From JAEUHO01 sp046350655 (GTDB lineage: Bacteria; Planctomycetota; PLA2; JAEUHO01), in assembly GCA_046350655.1 (NCBI GenBank), contig JAXMAB010000007.1, positions 1 to 64,000 on the forward strand: 64,000 nucleotides of DNA. Direction: 5' to 3'. Of the stretch, positions 1 to 11,578 are shown piece by piece. The first letter of the stretch is position 1, and each line of letters opens with the position of its first letter. The notes under the pieces were generated by a model that saw nothing but the letters and a program-made list of their open reading frames with translations, was not told the DNA's origin and made no database searches. A program made the translations under genes and the position numbers.

Positions 1-898
1 CCCGCGCCGCGCGGACGAGGTACGCGCGCAGCGCCTCGACCCACTGCTCGAGGACGGTGTCCGGCTTGCCGCCGCCGTCGAGGCACGCGCCGGCCGCGTC
101 GAGCGCGGCGCCCGCGTCGCCCGCGAGCGCGGCCTCGAAGACCGCCGCCACGCGGTCCGCCGGCGCGCGCCCGGTGACCGCGTCCAGGTCGGCGAGCGTC
201 ACCCGGCCGTCCTGCGCGGCGGACAGCAGCTGCTCGAGGAGCGACTCGGCGTCGCGCAGGCCCCCCAGCGCCCCGGACGCGATGCGGTCGCACACGCCGT
301 CCTCGACGACGAGGCGCTCGCGCTCGGCGAGCGTGCGGAGCCGTTCCGCCATCTTCGCCTCGTCGATCCGGCGGAACTCGAGGCGCTGCACCCGGCTCGT
401 GAACGTCTCGGGCAGCTTGTGGGCCTCGGTCGTGCAGAAGAGGAACTTCGCCTGCGCCGGCGGCTCCTCCAGCGTCTTCAGGAACGCGTTGAACGCCGGC
501 AGCGACAGCATGTGGACCTCGTCCACGATCCACACCCGGAACCGGCTCCGCGCGGGACGGTAGCCCACGCTGTCGCGCAGGGCCCGGACGTCGTCGACGC
601 CGTTGTTGCTGGCCGCGTCCATCTCGACGACGTCGAGGTCGTTGCCCTGCGTGACGGCGACGCACGAGTCGCACGTGCCGCACGGCGTCGGCGTCGGCCC
701 GCGCTCGCAGTTGAGCGCCTTCGCGAAGATGCGCGCGGTCGTCGTCTTGCCGGTGCCGCGCGGCCCGACGAACAGGTAGGCGTGCCCGATCCGCCCCGAC
801 GCGATCGCGTTCGACAGCGTCTGCGCGACGTGCTCCTGCCCGACGAGGTCCTCGAACCTCTGGGGGCGGTACTTGCGGGAGAGGACGAGGTGCGCCAC
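1..898 (-). CDS. dnaX: DNA polymerase III subunit gamma/tau, 3' end outside window
   Basis: Clamp-loader ATPase of the replicative polymerase. Reading the minus strand from a GTG at 898 gives a clean frame to the window edge, about 299 residues. It starts VAHLVLSRKYRPQRF, the usual DnaX opening. Walker A is GPRGTGKTT (residues 45-53), followed by a zinc module with four cysteines (around CGTCDSC). The DEVH Walker B and the LKTLEEPP and SRVQRLEF segments of the AAA+ clamp-loader fold follow. The C-terminal tau part lies beyond base 1. No convincing Shine-Dalgarno precedes the GTG; the start rests on the family N-terminus. The frame is intact here, unlike neighbouring genes. Confidence 0.95.
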   Translation of the reverse strand, partial: MAHLVLSRKYRPQRFEDLVGQEHVAQTLSNAIASGRIGHAYLFVGPRGTGKTTTARIFAKALNCERGPTPTPCGTCDSCVAVTQGNDLDVVEMDAASNNGVDDVRALRDSVGYRPARSRFRVWIVDEVHMLSLPAFNAFLKTLEEPPAQAKFLFCTTEAHKLPETFTSRVQRLEFRRIDEAKMAERLRTLAERERLVVEDGVCDRIASGALGGLRDAESLLEQLLSAAQDGRVTLADLDAVTGRAPADRVAAVFEAALAGDAGAALDAAGACLDGGGKPDTVLEQWVEALRAYLVRAAR

Positions 899-1056
899 GG
901 GAGGGGCGAGTCTACCCGTGCCGGGGCCCGCGTCGGGGACGCGGCGCGCGGGACGGCGCGGACCGGGGCCGCCGGCACGCGAGGCCCGTCCGCCCGCGGT
1001 CGCGGCGCATCGCCCGTCGGCGCGGCGCATCGCCCGCGGGCGCGCCGCCGGACCCG

Positions 1057-1677
1057 TCAGAACTCGAAGAGGCGCGCGAGCTCCTGCTGCAGCGCCTCCT
1101 GCTCGGCCTCGGTCACGACCACCGACGGGATGCGGAACGTGGCCTCGTCCTTCGGCCAGCGCACCTCGAGCTCGCCGCCTGTCCGGCGGCCGCGGCGCCG
1201 GCGGCCGGCCCGTCGGCGGGCGCCGCCGCGGCGGCCTCGGCCGCGGGCGTCCCGGCCTCGACCGCCGCGGGCGGCGCGACCGGCGCGTGCTCCTTCACGA
1301 GCTGCAGCTGCGCTTGCGCACGAGCAGCAGCGCGAGCGTCCAGATCACCGGCGCGCGCGCCGGGTCGCCCTCGGCGCGCAGCCGCTCGAGGAGCTCGCGC
1401 GCGAGGCCGAGGTCGAGGCGGTGCGCCTTGCCCGGGTGCTCGGGGGGCGTCTTCGTGTGCCAGTGGCAGTACGCGTCCTTCAGCGCCGCCTCGAGCGCGG
1501 CGGGGTCGTTCCCCTCGACGAGGAAGTCCTTCCGTTCGAGGCCCGCGCCGAGCACCTTGTCCTCGCTGACCTCCTCGGGGACGCCGAACAGCGCCGCGAC
1601 GACGGCGCGTCGGGCGGCAGCGGGCGCCCGGAGAGCGCGCAGACCTTCGTGGGACGGGCGACCTTCCAGGTGGGCAT
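1057..1677 (-). CDS. conserved hypothetical protein, frame broken about three times
   Basis: Start ATG at 1677 overlaps the stop of the upstream HEAT-repeat gene (TGATG), so the pair is translationally coupled. The protein begins MPTWKVARPTKVCALSGRPLPP, then continues in a second frame (AVVAALFGVPEEVSEDKVLG, KDAYCHWHTKTPPEHPGK, VIWTLALLLVRKR). An Ala/Pro-rich linker follows in a third frame, and the end GELEVRWPKDEATFRI...LARLFEF in a fourth. Breaks lie near 1630, 1315 and 1180. The N-terminal C-x-x-S-G-R segment looks like half of a metal-binding knuckle, but I do not recognise the family. The order of segments is consistent with one ~205-residue soluble protein damaged by indels. Confidence 0.55.
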
Positions 1678-2645
1678 CAGAAGTCCAGCTTGGAGCGGCC
1701 GGCGAGCGCCTCCTCCACCTTCTTCCGGACGAACGCGTCCGGGTCGTTGGCGGCCCGGAGCAGGGGCGGGCGCGCCCGCTCGTTGCGCGCCGTGGCCAGC
1801 GCGACCCCCAGCGACTTCGCCGCGGTCGCGCGGTCCTGCCAGTCGCCCGCGCCGAGCATGGGCGCGAGCGCGTCCACCGCGCGGTCCGAGCCGATGCGCC
1901 CGAGCGCGTACATCACGTACCGGCGCGCGTTGCTCGACGAGCCGCGCAGGTACGCGTCGCTCGAGAGCGTCGCGACCGCGGGCTCGCCGACGTACGCGAG
2001 GATCATGGCGAGCTGCTGGCGCGTGACGTCGTCGTTGACCCAGGTCTGGACGAGCTTCACGCTCCCGTCCTTGCCCTTCAGCCGGACGGGCTGCTGCAGC
2101 GGGCGCTGGTCGAGGATCAGGAGGCTGCCGAAGTAGCCGACCGACGGCTCGCCGATCTTCTTGGCGCTGACCGCGATCCACGACAGGTCGCGCCGGTCGC
2201 CGTAGGCCGACGCGCTCAGGAAGTAGCGGAGCAGGTTCTCGGCGATCACGTACGGGAACGGGCCGCCGCGCGCGAGCCACCGGTCGCGGGCCTCGGGCCA
2301 CGCGCGGTCCTTGCGCAGGAACAGGCGCCAGTCCCGCCGGAGGTCGGCGAGGTCCCGCTCGGAGATCGTGCCGACGTAGCGGTCCTCGAGGATGACCGGC
2401 GTCTCGACGACGGGCTCGTCGCGGGTCCCGGGCGGGGTCGCCGACGCGACGTCGGGGTCCTGGCCCACGGGCCCCGCCGGTTCCTCCGGGGGCGTCTCGA
2501 ACCGCGGGTGGCGGCCGGACTTGACGCCGCCGACGCAGCCACCGGCGAGGAGCGCGACGAGGAGCGCGCCGAGCAGCGCCGCCACGGCGCCGGCCCGGGG
2601 GCGGAACCGACGGACGGCGGACGGCGGGACGGGGAGCGTGGTCAT
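1677..2645 (-). CDS. HEAT-repeat lipoprotein
   Basis: About 322 residues from the ATG at 2645. The N-terminus carries a hydrophobic segment ending in a lipobox (LVALLAGGC), so it is probably a lipid-anchored envelope protein; the longer upstream frame would bury this signal. The middle is unassigned. The C-terminal third has paired helices typical of HEAT repeats (LAMILAYVGEPAVATL, RRYVMYALGRIGSDRAVDALAPML, DRATAAKSLGVALA, DPDAFVRKKVEEAL). HEAT proteins are scaffolds, and no enzymatic motif is visible. Its stop overlaps the start of the following hypothetical gene by one base, suggesting co-expression. Confidence 0.7.
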   Translation of the reverse strand: MTTLPVPPSAVRRFRPRAGAVAALLGALLVALLAGGCVGGVKSGRHPRFETPPEEPAGPVGQDPDVASATPPGTRDEPVVETPVILEDRYVGTISERDLADLRRDWRLFLRKDRAWPEARDRWLARGGPFPYVIAENLLRYFLSASAYGDRRDLSWIAVSAKKIGEPSVGYFGSLLILDQRPLQQPVRLKGKDGSVKLVQTWVNDDVTRQQLAMILAYVGEPAVATLSSDAYLRGSSSNARRYVMYALGRIGSDRAVDALAPMLGAGDWQDRATAAKSLGVALATARNERARPPLLRAANDPDAFVRKKVEEALAGRSKLDF

Positions 2646-3059
2646 GGGGAGCCTGCGCGGGGCGACGGGCCCGGTCGGCGGGCCGCGGCATTGTGCAGGG
2701 TGGGGTCCCCGCGTCACGGTTGGGTCGCAGCCGGCGCGGCGACGGCCGTCCGGGCGCCCTGTCCTCGGGCACCGCTATCCTCCGACGCCCCGGTCCCGCG
2801 GGACGCGTCCGGTCCCGGCCCCCACGCGGGCCCCCGGCCGGCGCCCCCGACCGGTCCCCCCGCTCCCCCGCTGCTCGCCCCTCCCCGACTCCGTCCTCTC
2901 TTCTCCGTCCCGCTCCGGCCCGCGCTCCCCGGCCGCCGCTCCCGCCCCCCGCCGTCCCGGACGCCGCGTCGATCCCGACTCCTCGAGGTCGCCTCGCGGC
3001 GCCCGTCCTCCCGTCGGTCCCGCTCCCCGCCGCCCCGGCCCGCCCCCGCCCCACCCCCC
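2646..3059. other. gene-free divergent region with a C-rich leader
   Basis: Divergent promoter space between the HEAT lipoprotein (minus) and dnaE (plus). From about 2820 to 3059 the plus strand is strikingly C-rich with few purines, right up to the dnaE ATG. There is no Shine-Dalgarno in the last 20 bases, which read C-runs into ATG. ORFs here lack family features and look like composition artefacts. No clear -35/-10 pair was found. Confidence 0.5.
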
Positions 3060-6499
<3,440 letters not shown>

Positions 6500-6535
6500 C
6501 GCTCGCGCGTGTTTCCTCGCGCGGCCATCCCTCCC

Positions 6536-7060
6536 TCGCGGGGGGACCGCCCGACGTCTGAACGGCCTCCGTGGGGGATCACTCCCACGGAGGCCGTTCG
6601 CCTTCGTGCTCGGTCGGGCCGCGCGGGAGGGCGAAGACTGGCGCTCCCCTGGGACACGAGATCTCCCGGCGGACGTCGGCGACCGCGCGGCGTGTTGCCT
6701 CGCGCGGCGGTTCCTCCCTCGCGGGGGACCGCCCGACGTCTGAACGGCCTCCGTGGCGGATCACGCGCGCCGGAGACCGTTCGGTTCGTGCTCGGTCGGG
6801 CCGCGCGGGAGGCGAAGACGCCGCTCCCCTGGGACGCGAAATCTCCCGGCGGACGTCGGCGACGACTCGGCGGTTCCTCCCTCGCGGGGGGACCGCCCGA
6901 ATCTGGACGGCCTCCGAGCGGGATCCCGCGCGCCGTGGCCCTACGGTTCCGTGCTCGGTCGGGCCGCGCGGGAGGGCGAAGACGCCGCTCCCCTGGGACG
7001 CGAGATCTCCCGGCGGACGTCGGCGACCGCGCGGGCGGCCGGGCCTCGCGGTCCCGGGGG
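6536..7060 (+). repeat. family A tandem repeat array, three ~180 bp units
   Basis: Three diverged direct repeats starting about 40 bp after the dnaE stop. Each unit has a hairpin beginning AACGGCCTCCG (6561, 6743 and, degenerate, about 6908). Next come GTGCTCGGTCGGGCCGCG, GGAGGGCGAAGAC, CTCCCCTGGGACGCGA, ATCTCCCGGCGGACGTCGG and GGTTCCTCCCTCGCGGGG. Unit spacing is about 182 and 165 bp. The same family, in the same sense relative to its upstream gene, is at 9890-10535. No protein family is encoded; ORFs across it change frame between units. Confidence 0.85.
6561..6598 (+). terminator. perfect 15-bp hairpin of family A unit 1, downstream of dnaE
   Basis: AACGGCCTCCGTGGG pairs perfectly with CCCACGGAGGCCGTT around the loop GGATCACT, 62 bp after the dnaE stop. 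There is no T-tract, so it is not a classical intrinsic terminator. It could act as an mRNA 3' end structure or a Rho-assisted stop. The identical 38-nt hairpin recurs on the minus strand at 9929-9966. Confidence 0.5.
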
Positions 7061-7064
7061 CGGG

Positions 7065-8765
7065 TCAGCCGCCGGGGCCGCCGAGGCGCGCGACGATCCG
7101 GTCGGCGACGCGGAACGCGTTCGCGTAGATCGTGAACGTGTACGGGACGCTGCCGCCGGTCGGGATGAAGGAGCCGTCGGTCACGTAGACGTTGTCGGCG
7201 TCGTGCACGCGGCAGTCGCGGTCGAGCACGGACGTCGCGGGGTCGGTCCCGAAGCGCGCGCCGCCGCCGACGAGGTTCGTCGACGGCTCGCCGCCCGGGA
7301 AGACCTTCACGTCCTCGGCGCCCATGGCGCGCAGGAGGTCGGCGCCGCGCGCGGACAGGAACTCGGTCGTCTCGTGGTTGAACGGGTGGTCCGCCCAGCG
7401 CACCCGCGCGACCGGGACGCCGAACTTGTCCTTCACCGACGGGTCGAGGGTGACGCGCCCGTCGCGCGCCGGCATCCAGTCGGAGAACGTCTCGAACTTC
7501 AGGGCCTTGGCGTCGCGGAACCAGCGTCGGACCGGCGCTGCAGCTCGCGGCCGAAGAGCGGCCGCTTCGTGCCCTCGTCGCCGGCCGACGACGCCTGCAC
7601 CATCGCGCTCTGCACGCCGTTGCTGTGCATCAGCAGGAAGTCGACGTTGCCGCCCTTGCGGCGGGCGCCCGTGCGCGGGTCGACGTAGTCCTGCCAGTCC
7701 TGGAAGGTGCGGTTCACGAACGCGCCGCGGTCGTGCAGGGCGTCGCCGAGGAGCGGCTCGAACGTCGCGTACGGGAAGAGGCCCCAGCCGACCCCGGCGG
7801 GCGACGACACGATCCAGCGGCCCACGAGGTCGGCGGCGTTGCCGATCCCCTGCGGGTGCTTCGGGCCCTTCGAGAGCAGCAGGAGGCGCGCGGTCTCGAG
7901 GGGCTGGCACGCGACGACGACCAGCGGCGCCTCGAGGCGCTCGACCTTGCCGTCGGTCCCGTGGTGGTGGACGGCGACGACGCGCCCGCGGTCGTCGGTC
8001 TCGAGGAACCGCGCGGTGCGGCCCGCGCGGACCTCGCAGCGGCCGGTCGCGACCGCGCGGCCGAGCAGCGCGGCGCGCGACGACCCCTTGGCGCCGGTGG
8101 TGCAGCCGTACGAGCCGCAGAAGCCGGTGTAGGCGCACTTCTTCCGGTCGCCGCGGTCCCGCGAGAGGACGGCGCGCGGGAGCGGGATCGGGTGCAGCCC
8201 GCGCGCGCCCCACCTCGTCCACGCGGCGGGCGAGGACGTGCTCGTTGGTCGCGGGCTGCGGGAAGGCGGGGCTCGACCGGCGGTCGGCGCGCGGGTGGGC
8301 CACGACGCGGCCCGAGACGCCGACCTCGCGCTCGACGAGGTCGTACCAGGGCTCGAGGTCGTCGTAGCCGATCGGCCAGTCCACGACGTCGGCGCCCTCG
8401 ACCGCGCCGAACGCGGTGCGCAGGCGGAAGTCCTCCGGCTTCATGCGGAGGAAGAACCCGCTCATGAAGTTCGTCGCGCCGCCGACGACGCACCCGTTCC
8501 AGGTGTCGGTGCCGGTGTCGGACGAGAGGTAGGCCTCCCACGTGCCGTTCGGGCCCGGGGTCTCGAGGACGCGGGGCTCCTCGTGCTCGCGGGGGACGTT
8601 GCGCGGGCGGCGGACCTCGCCGACCTCGTCCTTCGTGAAGTCGGCCTCGGTGCGCCACGGGCCCTTCTCGAGCACGACGACGTGGTACCCCGCGAGCGCG
8701 AGGGTGAGCGCGACGGGACCGCCGCCGGCCCCGCTCCCCACGACCACGACGTCGGGGCTCGTCAC
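7065..8765 (-). CDS. GMC-family oxidoreductase (flavoprotein, gluconate 2-dehydrogenase type)
   Basis: FAD-dependent dehydrogenase of the glucose-methanol-choline family, likely periplasmic and membrane-associated with the small subunit encoded just upstream. It starts at GTG 8765, overlapping that gene's stop (GTGA). The Rossmann motif VVVVGSGAGGGPVALTLALAGYHVVVLEKG is followed by TDTWNGCVVGGATNFMSG. The C-terminus has the GMC signature DNVYVTDGSFIPTGGSVPYTFTIYANAFRVADRI. The middle is read in another frame (GRWIVSSPAGVGWGLFPYATFEPLLGDALHD), so two compensating frame breaks lie near 8215 and 7535. The total length of 567 codons fits the family. The substrate cannot be read from sequence. Confidence 0.88.
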   Translation of the reverse strand: MTSPDVVVVGSGAGGGPVALTLALAGYHVVVLEKGPWRTEADFTKDEVGEVRRPRNVPREHEEPRVLETPGPNGTWEAYLSSDTGTDTWNGCVVGGATNFMSGFFLRMKPEDFRLRTAFGAVEGADVVDWPIGYDDLEPWYDLVEREVGVSGRVVAHPRADRRSSPAFPQPATNEHVLARRVDEVGRARAAPDPAPARRPLAGPRRPEEVRLHRLLRLVRLHHRRQGVVARRAARPRGRDRPLRGPRGPHRAVPRDRRPRARRRRPPPRDRRQGRAPRGAAGRRRVPAPRDRAPPAALEGPEAPAGDRQRRRPRGPLDRVVARRGRLGPLPVRDVRAAPRRRPARPRRVREPHLPGLAGLRRPAHGRPPQGRQRRLPADAQQRRAERDGAGVVGRRRGHEAAALRPRAAAPVRRWFRDAKALKFETFSDWMPARDGRVTLDPSVKDKFGVPVARVRWADHPFNHETTEFLSARGADLLRAMGAEDVKVFPGGEPSTNLVGGGARFGTDPATSVLDRDCRVHDADNVYVTDGSFIPTGGSVPYTFTIYANAFRVADRIVARLGGPGG

Positions 8766-9364
8766 TTCGGCGGCTCCTTGCTCGGGGGACGGGGGTCGCC
8801 GGGCTCGTACCCGGCCCGTGTCAGCCGGCCTCCCCGACGTTGCCGCCGTGGACCGGGTCGCCGAGGACGGCCTCGAGCGTGTACCCGAGCACGAGGCGGA
8901 TCCAGCCGCTGCCCTCGGGACGGTCGCGGAACGCGACGAGGACCGCCTCGCGCCCCGCCGCGTCGAGGGCCTCGAACGTGGCCGCCCCGAGACCGCGCCG
9001 CGGCCAGTTCCTTCAGCGTCGGCAGCGCCCCCGGACCCACGTCAGCTGGATGGGCGGGGTGTCCGGATCGGCGAGGACCGCGTCGAGGACACCGGTCGCG
9101 TTCAGGTCGCGGGCGCCGGGACAGCCGTCGCCCGCGGGCCACAGGGTCTCCTGCACGGCGGCGAGGGTGGCCCACTCCTCCGTCGTCAGGACCCGTCCCG
9201 CGCCGACGGGGGCGGCGGCGCGCGCCCGGGAGCGCTCGCCCGCGCGCGAGCGCGGCCGGTCCCCAGCCGAGGGCCGCCGCGACCGCCAGCGCCCGCGCGA
9301 GGAGCGCACGGCGACCAAGTCCCGCCGCGGCGGGCGGTACGTCCACATCCGACGGACGGTCCAT
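8762..9364 (-). CDS. gluconate 2-dehydrogenase subunit 3-like protein, frameshifted
   Basis: Small partner of the GMC dehydrogenase. The N-terminus MDRPSDVDVPPAAAGLGRRALLARALAVAAALGWGPAALA resembles a twin-arginine or Sec signal. The body is recovered by joining frames: VLTTEEWATLAAVQETLWPAGDGCPGARDL, LPTLKELAA, ATFEALDAAGREAVLVAFRDRPEGSGWI, RLVLGYTLEAVLGDPVHGGN. The tail is GWTRAGYEPGDPRPP. The GDPVHGGN..GW segment is characteristic of the Gluconate_2-dh3 family. Breaks lie near 9235, 9030, 8985 and 8820. Its stop overlaps the GMC start, so they form a two-gene operon and probably one secreted complex. Start chosen for the signal sequence. Confidence 0.75.
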   Translation of the reverse strand: MDRPSDVDVPPAAAGLGRRALLARALAVAAALGWGPAALARGRALPGARRRPRRRGTGPDDGGVGHPRRRAGDPVARGRRLSRRPRPERDRCPRRGPRRSGHPAHPADVGPGALPTLKELAAARSRGGHVRGPRRGGARGGPRRVPRPSRGQRLDPPRARVHARGRPRRPGPRRQRRGGRLTRAGYEPGDPRPPSKEPPK

Positions 9365-9889
9365 GGGCGCGATTCTGCCGCGAGTCGGCCGACCCGCTCC
9401 GAATCTCGCGCGTCCCCATTCTCCGACTCGCTCGCCGCTCGCAACCCCCACGAGGCGCGCTGAACGCCCGATAACGTAGCCTCGATCCCGGGCCGCCGAC
9501 GCGAGGCCCGCTCGCCTGCGTCTGATATCGCGTCGATCACCCCCGCTTGGGACGCGCCTGCGCCCGAGAACGCGCCTCGGAGCGCGGTTCGAGGTTCACC
9601 CACACCCCCGCGGTGGCCGCGGCGGCACGCGATCCGCCGACCCGTGAGCCGTCCGAATCGCTCCGCGGGCCCGCCGTCCGGGCGCCCTCTGCCCCCCCAA
9701 CACGCCTATCCGTCCCCGGCGGCCCCCGCTCGGTGAGCCTCGGGGCGAGCCACCCGCCCGCCGGTCGCCGACGACCGTCGATCCGGCCCGCCGCGCCCGT
9801 GACGCGTGGGCGAGCGGGCCTCGCGTCCCGAGCCCACCGCTCGAGGCCCCTCGGATCCGCCGGGCGCCATGGGGTGGTTCCCCGCCAAA
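9365..9889. other. gene-free region upstream of the dehydrogenase pair
   Basis: No supportable gene. It contains the 5' flank of the dehydrogenase operon and two family C half-sites (ACGCGAGGCCCG near 9496 and CGGGCCTCGCGTCCC near 9815, opposite orientation). Neither a clear promoter nor a coding frame with a recognisable product was found. Confidence 0.4.
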
Positions 9890-10535
9890 GCCCCGCCCTC
9901 CCGCGCGGCCCGACCGAGCACGAAGGCAAACGGCCTCCGTGGGAGTGATCCCCCACGGAGGCCGTTCAGACGTCGGGCGGTCCCCCCGCGAGGGAGGAAC
10001 CGCCGCGCGAGGCAACACGCCGCGCGGTCGCCGACGTCCGCCGGGAGATCACGTGGCCGCGCTGGGGGGATCGATCGCCCTCCCGCGCGGCCCGACCGAG
10101 CACGAATGCGAGCGGCCTCCGAGGGAGTGATCCCCGGAGGCCGTTCAGACATCGAGCAGTTCCCCCGCGAGGGAGGAACGCCGCGCGAGGCAACACGCCG
10201 TGCGGTCGCCGACGTCCGCCGGGAGATCACGCGGCACGGGGAAGCGGCGTCTTCGCCCTCCCGCTCGGCCCGACGGAGGGCGAATGCGAACGGCCTCCGA
10301 GCGCGGGATCCCGCTCGGAGGCCGTTCAGATTTCAGCCGTTCCCCCACGACGGAGGAACAGCCGAGCGGTCGCCGACGTCCGCCGGGAGATCACGCGGCA
10401 CGGGGAAGCGGCGTATTCGCCCTCCCGCTCGGCCCGACGGAGGGCGAATGCGAACGGCCTCCGAGCGCGGGATCCCGCTCGGAGGCCGTTCAGTTTTCAG
10501 TCCGTTCCCCCGCGACGGAGGAATAGCCGTGCGAG
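9890..10535 (-). repeat. family A tandem repeat array, four units
   Basis: Four units in minus-strand sense, immediately 3' of the exported-protein gene that ends at 10538. Hairpins lie at 9929-9966, about 10110-10146, 10289-10326 and 10453-10490, giving periods near 180, 180 and 164 bp. Two hairpins use the stem AACGGCCTCCGAGCG/CGCTCGGAGGCCGTT and one uses AACGGCCTCCGTGGG/CCCACGGAGGCCGTT, so both arms change together. Between hairpins are the same blocks as in the array after dnaE, for example GCGGTCGCCGACGTCCGCC on the plus strand. Confidence 0.87.
10453..10490 (-). terminator. family A hairpin nearest the 3' end of the exported-protein gene
   Basis: A perfect 15-bp stem (AACGGCCTCCGAGCG with CGCTCGGAGGCCGTT, 8-nt loop) 48 bp after the stop at 10538. 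No T-tract. Identical to the hairpin at 10289-10326. A role in transcription ending or mRNA stability is inferred from position only. Confidence 0.45.
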
Positions 10536-10537
10536 AG

Positions 10538-11329
10538 TTAGCGCGTCGGGAGGACCTTCGGCTGCCCGATGACTTCCCAGCGCTCGCGGATGAACTCGAT
10601 CGGGTCGTCGTCCGGACGGAACTCGTCGCCCTTGCGGCGGTACTCCATCACGTACGAGCGGCGCTCGAGGACGTCCTGGTACTCGGCGGTCGGGCGCGGG
10701 ACGTCGCTGCCGCTCGCCTTGGCGGCGGCGACCAGCTCGGCCATCACCTTCTCGTTGCGCTCCTGGTAGGCGGCTTCCTGGACGATCTGCTTGTCGCCGT
10801 ACTTCAGGACCTTGAGGAGGGCGATCGGGTTCACGAGGCCGAACACGTCGATCCGGAACGAGGCCCAGCCCGCGTCCACGGGGCCGAAGATCGCGACGAG
10901 GTCGTACGTGGCGCCGTCGGGGATCTTGCCCTCGTCGCCGGCGCGGAACGTCGTGTCCTCGATGGCGATGAGGCCCTTGTTGTGCTCCTGGCGGCGGATC
11001 GCGTCGAGCGCGATCGGGAAGCCGCCGGCCACGTAGGGCTCGGCCTTCGTGTCGACCTTCGCCGTCACGAGCCCGCGCCAGGGCCGCGCGAAGCCCGTCT
11101 TGTTCCCGATCTTCATCGTCATGTAGAGGTACGTGGAGTCCTTCCCGGACCCGTTGTCGACCAGCACGCGGCGCAGCGGGCCGTGGCTGAAGTCGAGCGT
11201 CCAGCGCTTGGCGCTCGAGGGCGCGGGGGCGGCGGCGGGCGCGTCCTCCGCGCGCACGAGGGCGGGGGCGCCGACCGCGAACGCGGCGACGGCGAGGGAC
11301 AGACCGAGAGCGAGACGGCGGACGTTCAT
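10538..11329 (-). CDS. exported protein of unknown function
   Basis: 263 residues from ATG 11329, chosen because GGAGGG lies about four bases upstream and because it places a signal peptide (RRLALGLSLAVAAFAVGAPALVRA) at the N-terminus. The mature part begins with an Ala/Pro stretch, then WTLDFSHGPLRRVLVDNGSGKDSTYLYMTMKIGNKTG, a beta-rich segment. A region with PDGATYDLVAIFG and GWASFRIDVFGLVNP follows, and the end is rich in charged helix (YQERNEKVMAELVAAAKAS, YVMEYRRKGDEFRPDDDP). I do not recognise the family. It is monocistronic and followed by the family A array. Confidence 0.7.
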   Translation of the reverse strand: MNVRRLALGLSLAVAAFAVGAPALVRAEDAPAAAPAPSSAKRWTLDFSHGPLRRVLVDNGSGKDSTYLYMTMKIGNKTGFARPWRGLVTAKVDTKAEPYVAGGFPIALDAIRRQEHNKGLIAIEDTTFRAGDEGKIPDGATYDLVAIFGPVDAGWASFRIDVFGLVNPIALLKVLKYGDKQIVQEAAYQERNEKVMAELVAAAKASGSDVPRPTAEYQDVLERRSYVMEYRRKGDEFRPDDDPIEFIRERWEVIGQPKVLPTR

Positions 11330-11523
11330 CGAACCCTCCGGAACAGCCCCGGGAACATACCAAGTCGGCCCCCGCAAAGCCAAGAGCCCGCTGGACTTAC
11401 CGCCGCACCCCCGCCCGGCCGGCCGTCGCCCGCGGGGGTGCCGGCGGGCCCGCCGGCCGCCGCCCGCGGGGGCTCCCCGCGCCGGGAGGGCCGTTCGGCC
11501 CCCATCCGGCCCCCGGAAGCGAC

Positions 11524-11557
11524 GCCGGCCGGGCCCCGGTGGAGGGACCCGGCCGGC
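11524..11557 (-). terminator. strong hairpin terminator after the pilin-like gene
   Basis: Arms GCCGGCCGGGCCCC and GGGACCCGGCCGGC with a six-base loop (14 pairs, one G-T) lie 22 bp beyond the stop of the pilin-like gene. This is a very stable GC stem without a T-tract. It sits within a 250-bp gap that otherwise shows only GC-rich spacer. Confidence 0.6.
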
Positions 11558-11578
11558 GGCGCGGGACGCGGGGAGGCG

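Noticed and set aside
57..3054. Long open frames opposite dnaX, the HEAT gene and the leader of dnaE
   Set aside because: Arg/Ala/Pro-rich translations with no motif, overlapping genes with clear family matches; a product of very high GC content.
6536..10535. CRISPR-like reading of the 180-bp repeat arrays
   Set aside because: The whole unit is conserved, with no short repeat alternating with unique spacers and no cas gene nearby.
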